Position numbers and translations under genes: made by a program. A model generated the notes under the pieces. It was not told the DNA's origin. It ran no database searches and saw only the letters and a list, made by a program, of their open reading frames with translations. This document shows, in pieces, positions 30,516 through 38,670 of a DNA stretch of 43,043 bases. How positions within the stretch are numbered: position 1 is the first letter of the stretch; each line of letters opens with the position of its first letter. The stretch covers positions 1 through 43,043 of the IMG/VR virus record IMGVR_UViG_3300037485_000534; one strand, written 5' to 3'. Source of the stretch: a virus.

Positions 30516-32265
30516 TATTAAGATAAAAAAAGTAGGCTCAGATAGAATATTTGAGATAGATATTCATAAGCAAGGTGAGAATGCACAACCTTGTCCAGAC
30601 TGCGCACAGGATAGAAGGAAAAAAAGTGCAAAGTCATTTAGCTACAATGCCGAAAAAGCACAAGGATATTGTAATCACTGCCAGTCTCGATTCCATGAAT
30701 ACAAACCTTATTCAAAAGAGGTATTCTATGAGATGCCGAAGTTTGAAAATAAAACTCAGCTAAGTGAAAAAGCGGTGCAATATGCACACTCTCGAATGAT
30801 TAACAGTGAAACGCTAATTAAAATGGAAATAAGCAGCGCAGAGGAATTTATGCCACAATCAAATAAGATAGAACGCTGCATTTGTTTTCCTTATTACAGG
30901 AATGGTGAATTAATCAATGTAAAGTATCGAGACGGCAAAAAGAACTTTAAACTATCTAAGGGAGCTGAATTGATATGGTATAATTACGATGCTATTCTAA
31001 ACACTAAAGAGATTATAATAGTTGAAGGTGAGTGGGATGCACTTAGTTTTATGTCAGACGGATTTGAGAATGTTATATCAGTTCCTAATGGTGCAAATGT
31101 AGGCAAAATGAGCTACCTAGATGAGACCATAAATCTATTTGACCCTATGGAAAAAATCTATATTGCGGTTGACAATGACGAAAAAGGATTAGAATTGAGA
31201 GCTGAATTAATAAGACGTTTTGGATTTGAAAAATGCTACATAGTGGAATTTAACGAGTACAAAGACGCTAATGACTGCCTAATGAATAACGGATACGGAG
31301 TTTTAAAGGAGTTTATTAATAAAGCCAGAGTTCCAAAAATAGAAGGTATATTAGAGGCTGAAGACTACCTATCTGATATTATGGACTTGTATGAAAAAGG
31401 AATGCAAAAGGGCAAGCATACAGGCTTAAAATGGTTAGATGGATTAATTACATGGGAGACTAAACGATTAGCAACGTGGACAGGAACGCCAAGCTCTGGC
31501 AAGTCGGAGTTCGTAGACATGGTGAATTGTAAATTAAACTTTGAGCATAACTGGAAGGTAGCTTATTGGACGCCTGAGAATTTCCCTACTCAATACCACT
31601 ACTCAAAAATAGCTGAAAAGCTAACTGGCAAAACATTCAAAAAGGACTTTTTAACTGAAGCCGAATTTTGGGAGGCTCACGAATACATAGCTAAAAACTT
31701 CTTTTGGGTCAACCTAGATAATGACTTTACACTAGAAAATATATTAGATAAGTTTAAATATCTAGTCAAAACAAAAGGTGTTAAAATATGTGTTATAGAC
31801 CCATTCAATAAATTAGAATACAGGCTCGGAGCTGGTCAAACTAAATTAGACTATATTTCACAGGTACTCGATAAGATAATATGGTTCGCAAAGGTTAACG
31901 ACGTATTAGTTCACTTGGTTGCACACCCTAGAAAACTTGAAAAGGATAAGGACGGTAAGTTTCCTATGCCGACAATGTACGATATAGCAGGTTCGGCAGA
32001 CTTTTGGAATAAAACCGACTATGGAATAGCTATGAGTAGAAAACAAGATGGGAATAGAGTATTTATCAATAAAGGTTCTATCTCGATTCAAAAAGTAAAG
32101 TTTAAGAATTTAGGTGAGCAAGGAATTGCCGACCATTGTTATAATTTTAAAAATGGAAGGTTTGAAGAAGACTTCCAGCCTAATGAACCTACGGTAAATG
32201 AAAGCTCAAGCTGGGACAATCACAATTGGATAACTGCAAAAAATATAGACCCATTTAATGACTAA
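30505..32265 (+). CDS. primase-helicase (T7 gp4/Twinkle-like)
   Basis: A protein of 586 residues: zinc-binding CPDC...CNHC at about 29-59, Toprim fold with IIIVEGEWDALSF at about 171-183 and VDNDEKG at about 222-228, then a RecA-type helicase domain with Walker A GTPSSGKSE at about 328-336 and Walker B CVIDPFN at about 430. It unwinds DNA and makes primers at the phage fork. No separate polymerase gene is visible, so the host polymerase is probably recruited. Confidence 0.88.
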   Translation: MSSSIKIKKVGSDRIFEIDIHKQGENAQPCPDCAQDRRKKSAKSFSYNAEKAQGYCNHCQSRFHEYKPYSKEVFYEMPKFENKTQLSEKAVQYAHSRMINSETLIKMEISSAEEFMPQSNKIERCICFPYYRNGELINVKYRDGKKNFKLSKGAELIWYNYDAILNTKEIIIVEGEWDALSFMSDGFENVISVPNGANVGKMSYLDETINLFDPMEKIYIAVDNDEKGLELRAELIRRFGFEKCYIVEFNEYKDANDCLMNNGYGVLKEFINKARVPKIEGILEAEDYLSDIMDLYEKGMQKGKHTGLKWLDGLITWETKRLATWTGTPSSGKSEFVDMVNCKLNFEHNWKVAYWTPENFPTQYHYSKIAEKLTGKTFKKDFLTEAEFWEAHEYIAKNFFWVNLDNDFTLENILDKFKYLVKTKGVKICVIDPFNKLEYRLGAGQTKLDYISQVLDKIIWFAKVNDVLVHLVAHPRKLEKDKDGKFPMPTMYDIAGSADFWNKTDYGIAMSRKQDGNRVFINKGSISIQKVKFKNLGEQGIADHCYNFKNGRFEEDFQPNEPTVNESSSWDNHNWITAKNIDPFND

Positions 32266-32359
32266 CGCTAAGTATCTTATCTTTTATAGTAACGAAACAA
32301 GGTTAATCCTTACACACTGCATACAAAAAATAATTAATAAGCATATATGGCTACTTTAA
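32258..32359 (+). CDS. possible 33-residue bridging ORF
   Basis: ATG 32258 overlaps the last codons of the helicase gene, and the frame ends at 32359, just inside the next gene (ATG 32347). It starts MTNAKYLIFYSNETR. The double overlap looks like translational coupling across the 81-nt gap, but the frame is short and could be chance. Confidence 0.3.
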   Translation: MTNAKYLIFYSNETRLILTHCIQKIINKHIWLL

Positions 32360-32793
32360 AGAAGTGCAAAGGAACTGGCAAGGCTGCTAACTTTAAAGGC
32401 TGCGGTAAAGAATTAGAATATGCCGAGCGTGGAGGTATGAAAGTCTATTTTTCTAAATTTGGATTAGGTACAAGCGGCTGCCGTTGCTTTTTTAATTGGT
32501 TTGAAAGTCCTGAGCCTATAAAAAAGGTAAGTAATAAAAGGAAAGTTGAGAATAAAGAGTATAGTAAGCTAAGAAAAACATTTTTAGCTGAAAATACCAC
32601 TTGTTTTATTGAAGGCTGCAATAAGGTAGCTGACACAATAGAACACACCGCAGGGAGAGGAATAAACTATCTAAACGTAGATACTTGGAAGCCATGCTGC
32701 TTAGAACACAACTTAGAACTAGAAAATAATCCAGAGTTAAGTAAAAAATATCAACTATCAAAAATTCACGGAGGTAAAAAAATAGACAAATGA
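32347..32793 (+). CDS. zinc-binding HNH-like nuclease (NinG-like N-terminus)
   Basis: A protein of 148 residues with two cysteine modules. The first (LKKCKGTGKAANFKGCGKEL and GCRCFFNWF) resembles the start of NinG-type recombination proteins. The second has FIEGCNKVADTIEHTAGRG and a downstream CCLEHNLELENNPE, an HNH-like arrangement. It probably cuts or resolves branched DNA with the replication and recombination genes around it. It overlaps the next gene by 4 nt. The precise family is uncertain. Confidence 0.65.
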   Translation: MATLKKCKGTGKAANFKGCGKELEYAERGGMKVYFSKFGLGTSGCRCFFNWFESPEPIKKVSNKRKVENKEYSKLRKTFLAENTTCFIEGCNKVADTIEHTAGRGINYLNVDTWKPCCLEHNLELENNPELSKKYQLSKIHGGKKIDK

Positions 32794-33143
32794 AACATTT
32801 AGAATCAAAATTGCAAATACAATGCGTCAACTGGTTTAAACTTCAATTCTCTTTGTACGTTTTATTTTCAATACCCAATGGCGGTGCAAGGCGTTTAATA
32901 GAAGGTAAAATATTAAAAGCCGAAGGTACAATGGCTGGGGTGTCAGATTTATTCTTAATGTATGGCAATGATAAATACAACGGATTGTTTATAGAAATGA
33001 AAACCGAAAAAGGTAGGCAAAGTGATAGCCAAAAGAACTTCGAAAAAAAGTGCGCTAACTTTAAGTATAAGTACATTATCTGCCGCAGCTTTGAAGAATT
33101 TAGAACCGAAATAACCAATTACATAAATAACAAAGACATTTAA
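32790..33143 (+). CDS. VRR-NUC domain nuclease
   Basis: A protein of 117 residues, the usual size of stand-alone phage VRR-NUC proteins. Motifs: FSIPNGGARR at about 27, AGVSDLFLM with catalytic Asp at about 53, and FIEMKTEKGRQSDSQKNF with ExK at about 69-71 and the conserved Gln. These enzymes are PD-(D/E)XK nucleases, often cutting flaps or Holliday junctions. It is coupled to the nuclease gene upstream by ATGA. Confidence 0.85.
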   Translation: MKHLESKLQIQCVNWFKLQFSLYVLFSIPNGGARRLIEGKILKAEGTMAGVSDLFLMYGNDKYNGLFIEMKTEKGRQSDSQKNFEKKCANFKYKYIICRSFEEFRTEITNYINNKDI

Positions 33144-33155
33144 AAATAAAAATTG

Positions 33156-33163
33156 TAATTTTG
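33156..33163 (+). promoter_or_regulatory. promoter before the 33184 gene
   Basis: TAATTTTG followed by CAAAGTAATTAATTAAAAC; the AGTAATTAA motif is again at the predicted RNA 5' end. Confidence 0.6.
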
Positions 33164-33183
33164 CAAAGTAATTAATTAAAACA

Positions 33184-33417
33184 ATGGACGAAACAAAAAT
33201 CAACTTCCCACAAGGCATATTCGGAGAACCTGCAATAGAAGGGCAAAAGAAACTAAGGAATCCGAGATACTATGGACAAATAAGAATAGGTAAGCAAAAG
33301 TTTATCGAATACCTAAATACAATTGATACCGACTATTTATACTTGGATATGTTCAAACAGATTAAGGATAACCGCAAACTAACCTTTTCAGTAATTAAAA
33401 CCAAAACAAATGAATGA
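33184..33417 (+). CDS. hypothetical small protein
   Basis: A protein of 77 residues with its own promoter, starting MDETKINFPQGIFGEPAIEG and continuing with a basic region (KLRNPRYYGQIRIGKQKFIEYL). It overlaps the next gene by 8 nt. Small proteins of this form are often encoded near phage replication modules; I cannot assign a function. Confidence 0.55.
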   Translation: MDETKINFPQGIFGEPAIEGQKKLRNPRYYGQIRIGKQKFIEYLNTIDTDYLYLDMFKQIKDNRKLTFSVIKTKTNE

Positions 33418-33718
33418 AGATGCATTAAGACTGTATAGAATAACCCACTACCTAGAAATGCTCAAGTACGAAGTGGAATTTACCAATAAAGCAAATATAG
33501 ATAGGAGCGTATGGGATAAGCTAAACGCCATAAGAAACCAAGCCAATGTATTAAAATTAGACATAAAAAGACGAACTCCAGACTACAATGCAATATTTGA
33601 AGACCTATCTAATGAGAAGATATTCACAATGATTTCAGTTATGTATAAAATGATTCTAATGACTGAATCGCAATGCCTCGACTTCGAAAAAAGCCTGGAA
33701 GTTGAAGAAATAAATTAG
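33410..33718 (+). CDS. hypothetical helical protein
   Basis: A protein of 102 residues, mostly alpha-helical by composition (LRLYRITHYLEMLKYEVEF, then VWDKLNAIRNQANVLKLDI). Starts within the previous gene. No Cys/His cluster, membrane segment or known motif. Confidence 0.5.
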   Translation: MNEDALRLYRITHYLEMLKYEVEFTNKANIDRSVWDKLNAIRNQANVLKLDIKRRTPDYNAIFEDLSNEKIFTMISVMYKMILMTESQCLDFEKSLEVEEIN

Positions 33719-33726
33719 TATCTTTG
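33719..33726 (+). promoter_or_regulatory. promoter before the 33763 gene
   Basis: TATCTTTG overlapping the previous stop codon region, followed by CAAAAGTAATTAAATAAACC. Confidence 0.65.
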
Positions 33727-33762
33727 CAAAAGTAATTAAATAAACCACTTAAATAAATCAAT

Positions 33763-33999
33763 ATGTTAATCAATTTTTACGAAAAAGAAACCAAAAGAAG
33801 TATCACAATATCAATAAGTGATAAAGTTGACAATTATGGAAACAATGTAAGCGCCTGGATAGCTCAGTCAAAAGAAGAGAGGGAAGCCAAAGCACCTAAA
33901 AAGTATATAGGAAACGGTAAGGTAGTGTTTATTGACCCTAACAAAACCATTTCGGTAGCTCCAAAGACTGAATTTAAAAAAGATGAAACGCCATTTTAA
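33763..33999 (+). CDS. small protein with SSB-like C-terminal tip
   Basis: A protein of 78 residues with its own promoter. It ends KKDETPF, resembling the conserved acidic tip of single-stranded DNA-binding proteins (as in DDDIPF) through which SSB recruits partner enzymes. The body is too short for an OB fold of standard size, but could be a mini-SSB or a decoy for SSB-binding host proteins. Near the replication genes. Function inferred from the tip only. Confidence 0.5.
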   Translation: MLINFYEKETKRSITISISDKVDNYGNNVSAWIAQSKEEREAKAPKKYIGNGKVVFIDPNKTISVAPKTEFKKDETPF

Positions 34000-34042
34000 T
34001 ATCAAAGTATTTATAAAAAATTAACCACTAAAAAATAAAAGA

Positions 34043-34309
34043 ATGAATTTAACGAATTTAACACCAGAGCAAACACTTGAGGTATTAGGACTTGTACATT
34101 ATGCAGAGAATAATACGGAAACACAAAAAGAACACAATTATAAGCAACTATACCCAACGCTATTAAGCAAGTTTGAATGGATAGACGAGCTACAAAACCA
34201 ATACGAAGATGCAATAGAGACAAAAGAGGATTATATTCATGGAATTTCCTTTGCTGAATATGTACTGGATATGGAAAGAAATAGACAAATTGACGCTAAA
34301 GACATGTAA
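34043..34309 (+). CDS. hypothetical acidic protein
   Basis: A protein of 88 residues, acidic and helical (NLTPEQTLEVLGLVHYAEN), starting after a short A-rich leader and ending 1 nt before the next gene. It has no recognised motif. Possibly an early takeover protein, by position only. Confidence 0.5.
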   Translation: MNLTNLTPEQTLEVLGLVHYAENNTETQKEHNYKQLYPTLLSKFEWIDELQNQYEDAIETKEDYIHGISFAEYVLDMERNRQIDAKDM

Positions 34310-34310
34310 A

Positions 34311-34592
34311 ATGACTAAAAAAGAAAAATTCACAGCTAATAAAGAGGTAAATAGTCAAGAAGATATGAGTAGAGTATTAGCTCATAAAACAATTGGTATA
34401 TTTATGGATATTGCAAAAGAAAACGAACTCCCAGATAATGGATTAACAGCATATTTAGCAGAAGTAGGTGCTAATGGTAAAATATATGACGTAACTATAT
34501 GTTTTACTCCAAAAGGAGTTTTAGAAGAGTTCGCTAATTCAATGAATGACTTTGAATCTGCAAAAAACATAAGCGAATTGTTTAGAAACTAA
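34311..34592 (+). CDS. hypothetical protein
   Basis: A protein of 93 residues. I use ATG 34311, one base after the previous stop, not the in-frame ATG at 34239 inside that gene. It shows alternating strands and helices (GANGKIYDVTICFTPKGVLEEF). No family recognised. Confidence 0.5.
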   Translation: MTKKEKFTANKEVNSQEDMSRVLAHKTIGIFMDIAKENELPDNGLTAYLAEVGANGKIYDVTICFTPKGVLEEFANSMNDFESAKNISELFRN

Positions 34593-34632
34593 TAACAGCT
34601 TTAAAAAATAGGAAACTCCATTTTATTTTAAT

Positions 34633-34983
34633 ATGTACGGATATATAATACAAAAGCCAGACAAAGACTATGAAATATTCGGAGATGAAGTAATCGAAAT
34701 GGACTTCATAGTAAATGAATTTGAAAACTATGTCGACTTCATGATTTCTTTGACCACTCAAAACCTATCTTATAATAAGGTGTTATTAGTTATGGTGCAA
34801 GGTGATGAATCAAAACTGCCAATCGATGAATATATATCAACAAAGGATATTCAAGAAGCAATAGAGTTCATTCAAAACAAATCAAAAAAATACACAGATA
34901 TATCAGTACAAGGATTTAAGTGCGAATTAGACTCACTTGAATACTTAGTAGATTTACTCGGTGATTCAGGAATAAGTTATTAA
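34633..34983 (+). CDS. hypothetical acidic protein
   Basis: A protein of 116 residues, starting after a 40-nt A-rich gap and ending 24 nt before the small terminase gene. The N-terminus MYGYIIQKPDKDYEIFGDE and the mixed fold give no family match. It is the last gene of the small-gene block before packaging genes. Confidence 0.5.
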   Translation: MYGYIIQKPDKDYEIFGDEVIEMDFIVNEFENYVDFMISLTTQNLSYNKVLLVMVQGDESKLPIDEYISTKDIQEAIEFIQNKSKKYTDISVQGFKCELDSLEYLVDLLGDSGISY

Positions 34984-35007
34984 AAACGGCGAAAAAACGG
35001 CATAAAA

Positions 35008-35373
35008 ATGGCAAAAATAGACCCAAAAATAGGCGAAAAAACTCAATTTGGCAAAGGGCAAGACCCAACAAAAGGAGGTCGCAAACCAAAACCAAGTTTT
35101 GCAGATATACTAGATGACATTTCAGCGAATGACGGTGCAATGGAATTTGATAAGTTTACGATATTAAATAAGATAGATAAGTCAGGAAACGAAATAGAAG
35201 TTGTAAGGATAAATCTACCTAGTGATATGGCTATGGCTATAAGTTTATGGAATAAAGCCAGCAAAGACCCTAAATGGTTTGACCTGTTATTGAAAGTAAA
35301 AAGGGATATGATGCTGCCAAAACAAATAGAGCAAAAGACCACAGTTGAAAGCATAAACATAATAATTGAATAG
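35008..35373 (+). CDS. probable terminase small subunit
   Basis: A protein of 121 residues immediately upstream of the large terminase, whose GTG start overlaps the last base of its stop. The N-terminal GKGQDPTKGGRKPKPSF segment is basic and disordered, like the DNA-binding start of DUF5681-type small terminases or related phage proteins; the rest is helical. It would recognise phage DNA and recruit the large subunit. Assigned from position plus composition. Confidence 0.55.
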   Translation: MAKIDPKIGEKTQFGKGQDPTKGGRKPKPSFADILDDISANDGAMEFDKFTILNKIDKSGNEIEVVRINLPSDMAMAISLWNKASKDPKWFDLLLKVKRDMMLPKQIEQKTTVESINIIIE

Positions 35374-36776
35374 TGCAAGCTACTCGAACGCTAAAAAATA
35401 AGATACTACCATGCTATACGCACCTATTTGAAGACAATGACATTCAAATAGAGTTCTTATATGGAACTAGGGACTCTGGAAAAACAAAAGCAGGGAGTCA
35501 ATTAGCCTTATATGATTATACAAAGACTCGAAAAGACTTCAAATGTATCTTAATCCGCAAGGTAAAAGACACCATAAAGGATTCTATTTACTCGAATGTA
35601 TTGGATATTATTCAGGAATGGAGACTAGATTCGTACTTTGATAGCTCCAAAAGTCCTATGGAAGTCCGCTCGATATTAGACAATGGTATTTTTATATGTC
35701 GAGGTCTTGACGAACCAGCAAAGCTCAAATCATTAATGAATCCAACAATGGCATTAATAGAAGAGGGCGACCAGATTACAAGTGAGGACATGACTATGAT
35801 ACTAACCACGCTGAGACATAACTTTATCAAAACAAAAGTGGTGTTCATGTTTAACCCAGAAATGCCGAAAGGAGTCAATAAAAAAGAGGACTGGTGGCTA
35901 TGGAAGGATTGGTTTAGCCATACATCGGATAAGTCATTTACACATAGTAAAGTAATTGATTACGTAGAGAATGGAGTTATAAAGCAGCTATCTATTAAGT
36001 ACCGAGCAACTCACACTACATTTGAAGACAATCCATTTTGTCCACCAGAGCGAAAGGCTCATTATCATAACTTAAAATTCACTAACCCAGCTAAATACTT
36101 ACCGTATGCAAAAGGTGAATGGGGTATTAGAGAGGTGCAAAGTCCAGCGTTCCCTACATTTGACGTCAATAAGCACGTCGGCAAAACGGAAATGGTTTCA
36201 GGCATTCCATTATTGTTTTGGATCGACTTCAATAACGATCCACTTGCATGTACTGTATGGCAAGTTTACAGAGATAATGAAGGTCATAAGATAAGAGGAC
36301 TTAGGGAGATTAAGATTAAGCCAAAAGACGGCATTCATAACACTCAGTTACTAATCGACTTTATAAAAGCAAATTACCCTAACCATATACATTCGCTATG
36401 TATAACAGCAGATGCAACCGGAAGCCAACGAACCGCAGCAGGTTTGTCTAATCTATTGCAACTTAATAAGGCTTTCAACTTAGGTCGCAGACTTCAAACA
36501 CCAACCGTAAATCCAAAAGTCAAAGATAGCGTGGAGTTAGTTAATTATATCTTATACCACCACCCTAATATAATCATAGACCCTAGCATGGAGACCCTTA
36601 TATTTGAATTACAGAATACTGAAAAGGATGCAGACGGTGGATTATTAAAGGATAAGCGAGACGATGCAACCCAAAGAGCTGACTTTGTAGACACCCTTCG
36701 TTATGGTTTTAACTTCCATTTCTTTTTAAATGACAATATCTATAAAAGCTCTGCTAAGTACGGAATAAAAATGTAA
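35373..36776 (+). CDS. terL: terminase large subunit
   Basis: A protein of 467 residues, GTG start at 35373 (no ATG precedes the Walker motif). ATPase domain: Walker A GTRDSGKT at about 31-38, Walker B MALIEEGDQ at about 125-133. Nuclease domain (RNase H fold) with acidic residues in FWIDFNND at about 281, ITADATGS at about 345 and DDATQRADFVDTL at about 431. It packages DNA through the portal and cuts the concatemer. The C-terminus overlaps a promoter box for the next gene. Confidence 0.93.
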   Translation: MQATRTLKNKILPCYTHLFEDNDIQIEFLYGTRDSGKTKAGSQLALYDYTKTRKDFKCILIRKVKDTIKDSIYSNVLDIIQEWRLDSYFDSSKSPMEVRSILDNGIFICRGLDEPAKLKSLMNPTMALIEEGDQITSEDMTMILTTLRHNFIKTKVVFMFNPEMPKGVNKKEDWWLWKDWFSHTSDKSFTHSKVIDYVENGVIKQLSIKYRATHTTFEDNPFCPPERKAHYHNLKFTNPAKYLPYAKGEWGIREVQSPAFPTFDVNKHVGKTEMVSGIPLLFWIDFNNDPLACTVWQVYRDNEGHKIRGLREIKIKPKDGIHNTQLLIDFIKANYPNHIHSLCITADATGSQRTAAGLSNLLQLNKAFNLGRRLQTPTVNPKVKDSVELVNYILYHHPNIIIDPSMETLIFELQNTEKDADGGLLKDKRDDATQRADFVDTLRYGFNFHFFLNDNIYKSSAKYGIKM

Positions 36777-36781
36777 ATTTG
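36774..36781 (+). promoter_or_regulatory. promoter after terL
   Basis: TAAATTTG whose TAA is the stop codon of the terminase gene, followed by CAATATAATAGTTAAC. It precedes ATG 36800. Confidence 0.5.
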
Positions 36782-36799
36782 CAATATAATAGTTAACAA

Positions 36800-37009
36800 A
36801 TGAAAAAGCGCAAACTAATATGCAAGCTAATAGGCTGCGACTCTAGTCCTAACTGGTATAATAATAACGGTATATTTAGCCATGTAGGCTTCCCATACGA
36901 TAGTTTGTTTTGTTCTAGGTGCAAAGTTCACTTCGGTTCTTACAATCGCTCAGTGGTCGCTATAATCAAAAAAGCAATTTCAGAAATAAAATACCTAATC
37001 AATGACTAA
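36800..37009 (+). CDS. small cysteine-rich protein
   Basis: A protein of 69 residues with CKLIGC near the N-terminus and CSRCKVHFG near residue 38, suggesting a treble-clef or zinc ribbon. It overlaps the next gene by 8 nt. Similar small Cys-rich proteins occur in Bacteroidota phages; function unknown. Confidence 0.5.
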   Translation: MKKRKLICKLIGCDSSPNWYNNNGIFSHVGFPYDSLFCSRCKVHFGSYNRSVVAIIKKAISEIKYLIND

Positions 37010-37520
37010 TATAATAACAATAACAGAGCTAATTTTATTCGCATTAGGACTTAGCTTAGTAATTAACGCTACACATATAGCTTTTCAAAAAGAAATGGTT
37101 TTAAATTGGCTTTATGAATGGTTGGAATCTAAGTTTAGGAATAATGCAAATAAAAGAGTTTGCGATTTAGATTATGAGATTATGAAATATGCAAAGAGTG
37201 AAAATAACACTCACGTTTCACATAATAAAGAATTTGACATAACTAAAAAGTGGAAGTTTATTGTAGATAGTAAGGAGAAAGCAGAGTATTATGATAAATG
37301 CTGGAATACTATAACTTTTGACCATATTATCTATGAATCTAAATACCGAAACTCAGAAGGCTTATTATACATAGCTAAACCAATATACTCATGTGCAAGT
37401 TGTATGCCTAGTTTATGGTCATTACCCTTACTATTTATTTTGCCTATATGGAAAGTTTTTTTTATTTGTATCTTTGCAATCGTACTTTCCACGTTAATAC
37501 GAGATAAGATATTCGAATAA
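37002..37520 (+). CDS. membrane protein of unknown function
   Basis: A protein of 172 residues with one hydrophobic helix at the N-terminus (about 5-28) and one or two at the C-terminus (about 138-166). Between them is a charged 100-residue domain. Just before the last helix is YSCASCMPSLWS, a CxxCMxSxW motif seen in small phage membrane proteins. Placement in the late region between terminase and tail chaperones is not informative. Function unknown. Confidence 0.55.
   Translation: MTNIITITELILFALGLSLVINATHIAFQKEMVLNWLYEWLESKFRNNANKRVCDLDYEIMKYAKSENNTHVSHNKEFDITKKWKFIVDSKEKAEYYDKCWNTITFDHIIYESKYRNSEGLLYIAKPIYSCASCMPSLWSLPLLFILPIWKVFFICIFAIVLSTLIRDKIFE
37469..37476 (+). promoter_or_regulatory. 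promoter before the tail chaperone operon
   Basis: TATCTTTG, located inside the end of the membrane-protein gene, 60 nt before the ATG at 37536. Predicted 5' leader of about 55 nt. Confidence 0.5.
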
Positions 37521-37535
37521 TTAAAAAATAAAAAT

Positions 37536-37889
37536 ATGAGCACTTTATGTGAGCCAAATTGCCAACTATCTACCTGTGATGACGGGGTAAAAATAGGAGA
37601 AAGCCTAGTTCCATTATATTTATTGGTATGGAAAGGCAATAAAAGGCTATGTGATATAGAAATAACTCCAGAGCTAAATAATGATTTATTATTGACAAAT
37701 GATATGATAATAGACTTTGCTGATGAAGTATCTACATTTAAAATACAGCTAAGAACTTCTAATAATGCACCAACGGATATAATGTATAAAGATTGTAGTG
37801 GAACTAATCAAGTAGCAGAAACTATAAGATTAAAATTTAATGAATGTGATATACCTAATTTTCATTTGAATGAGATTTGCAACAATTAA
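37536..37889 (+). CDS. hypothetical late protein, cysteine-containing
   Basis: A protein of 117 residues starting MSTLCEPNCQLSTCDDG, so three cysteines lie within the first 14 residues, and another two at the C-terminus. Beta-rich middle. It overlaps the tail chaperone gene by 20 nt. Possibly a minor virion protein, as many structural proteins of this phage share unusual cysteine content. No family recognised. Confidence 0.5.
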   Translation: MSTLCEPNCQLSTCDDGVKIGESLVPLYLLVWKGNKRLCDIEITPELNNDLLLTNDMIIDFADEVSTFKIQLRTSNNAPTDIMYKDCSGTNQVAETIRLKFNECDIPNFHLNEICNN

Positions 37890-38493
37890 AGAAAAACTAT
37901 TCCCTAAAAAAGTAGATTCTGGAGGCAAAAGCGTTCCAATGCGCTATGCTTTTACAGGTGCAAGTGGTCATAAATACTATCATTATATTGATGCTACTAA
38001 TGACATGAACCCAGCTCGATACATTGAGTATTATCTACCAATGGTTAAGGAATACTTTCTAGGTATTAAGCGAACGGAGATGGATATATTCTTTACTAAG
38101 TGCAAAGGGTACGCAAATATTAAGCAATACGAAGCCGCTCACTTAGTAATGGAAGAGCGTGCAAAGTTAAACTTAGATACGGGAATCATTTATGATATAA
38201 TGAGTGTTTTATATCTACGTGAGGATGAAGAAAACGAATTTGTAGACCAACTATTCTTGCAAGAAAAATCCAAAGACATTAAAAACACAATGAGAGCAAG
38301 TGGAGGGGCTGATACTGGTTTTTTTTTATGTCCAGAGTTCAGGAACTTTTTAAAGTCGGCGAATCTATCGGACATAGATTGGAATTCATATACACGAATA
38401 GCGGAAAAGAACCTAGAGATATTACAGGAGACACTGAATTTAATCCACAACTCAGAGCAATTCAAGAATATAACGAGTACACCGAAAAAATAA
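37870..38493 (+). CDS. tail assembly chaperone (G-like product)
   Basis: A protein of 207 residues located two frames upstream of the tape measure gene, the standard place for siphovirus tail assembly chaperones. Its codons 150-152 read GGT TTT TTT in a run of 9 T, and a second ORF in the -1 frame begins there. The normal product terminates at 38493; frameshifted ribosomes make the longer G-T form. It would bind the tape measure and tail tube subunits during assembly. The family is assigned from context and frameshift layout. Confidence 0.65.
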   Translation: MRFATIKEKLFPKKVDSGGKSVPMRYAFTGASGHKYYHYIDATNDMNPARYIEYYLPMVKEYFLGIKRTEMDIFFTKCKGYANIKQYEAAHLVMEERAKLNLDTGIIYDIMSVLYLREDEENEFVDQLFLQEKSKDIKNTMRASGGADTGFFLCPEFRNFLKSANLSDIDWNSYTRIAEKNLEILQETLNLIHNSEQFKNITSTPKK

Positions 38494-38627
38494 AAGAGCA
38501 ATTAGTTTACATTTGTCAAAATGTAGATGACTACAATAGAGTATGGAACGGCACAATGCGAGATTATTACTTCGCACTAACTAAGTTCATTCAAAGCATA
38601 CCAAAAGAAAAAAAATCCAATAAGTAG
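38313..38627 (+). CDS. T extension of the tail assembly chaperone (-1 frameshift product)
   Basis: The -1 frame is open from 38313 (preceding TGA at 38310-38312) to the stop at 38625-38627. Slippage on the T run would join residue 152 of the upstream protein to about 100 residues here, giving a fusion of about 252 residues. An ATG at 38328 could also be used alone to give 99 residues. The helical sequence (QEYNEYTEKIKEQLVYICQ) ends 43 nt before the tape measure start, as for lambda GT. Confidence 0.6.
   Translation, partial: YWFFFMSRVQELFKVGESIGHRLEFIYTNSGKEPRDITGDTEFNPQLRAIQEYNEYTEKIKEQLVYICQNVDDYNRVWNGTMRDYYFALTKFIQSIPKEKKSNK
38319..38327 (+). other. predicted -1 frameshift slippery site (9 T)
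   Basis: Reading frame GGT TTT TTT TTA lets both tRNAs re-pair perfectly after a shift by one. A stem TATGTCC (38327-38333) with GGACATA (38370-38376) may follow directly. Transcriptional slippage on the 9-T run is an alternative route to the same fusion. Confidence 0.55.
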
Positions 38628-38670
38628 CGAAGGCTTTAAGGACATTTCATAACAACTTAAACATATTAAT

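Noticed and set aside
34239-34310. Longer N-terminus for the 34311 gene
   Set aside because: The extension overlaps the upstream gene by 71 nt, and the ATG at 34311 follows its stop by one base, the usual spacing here.
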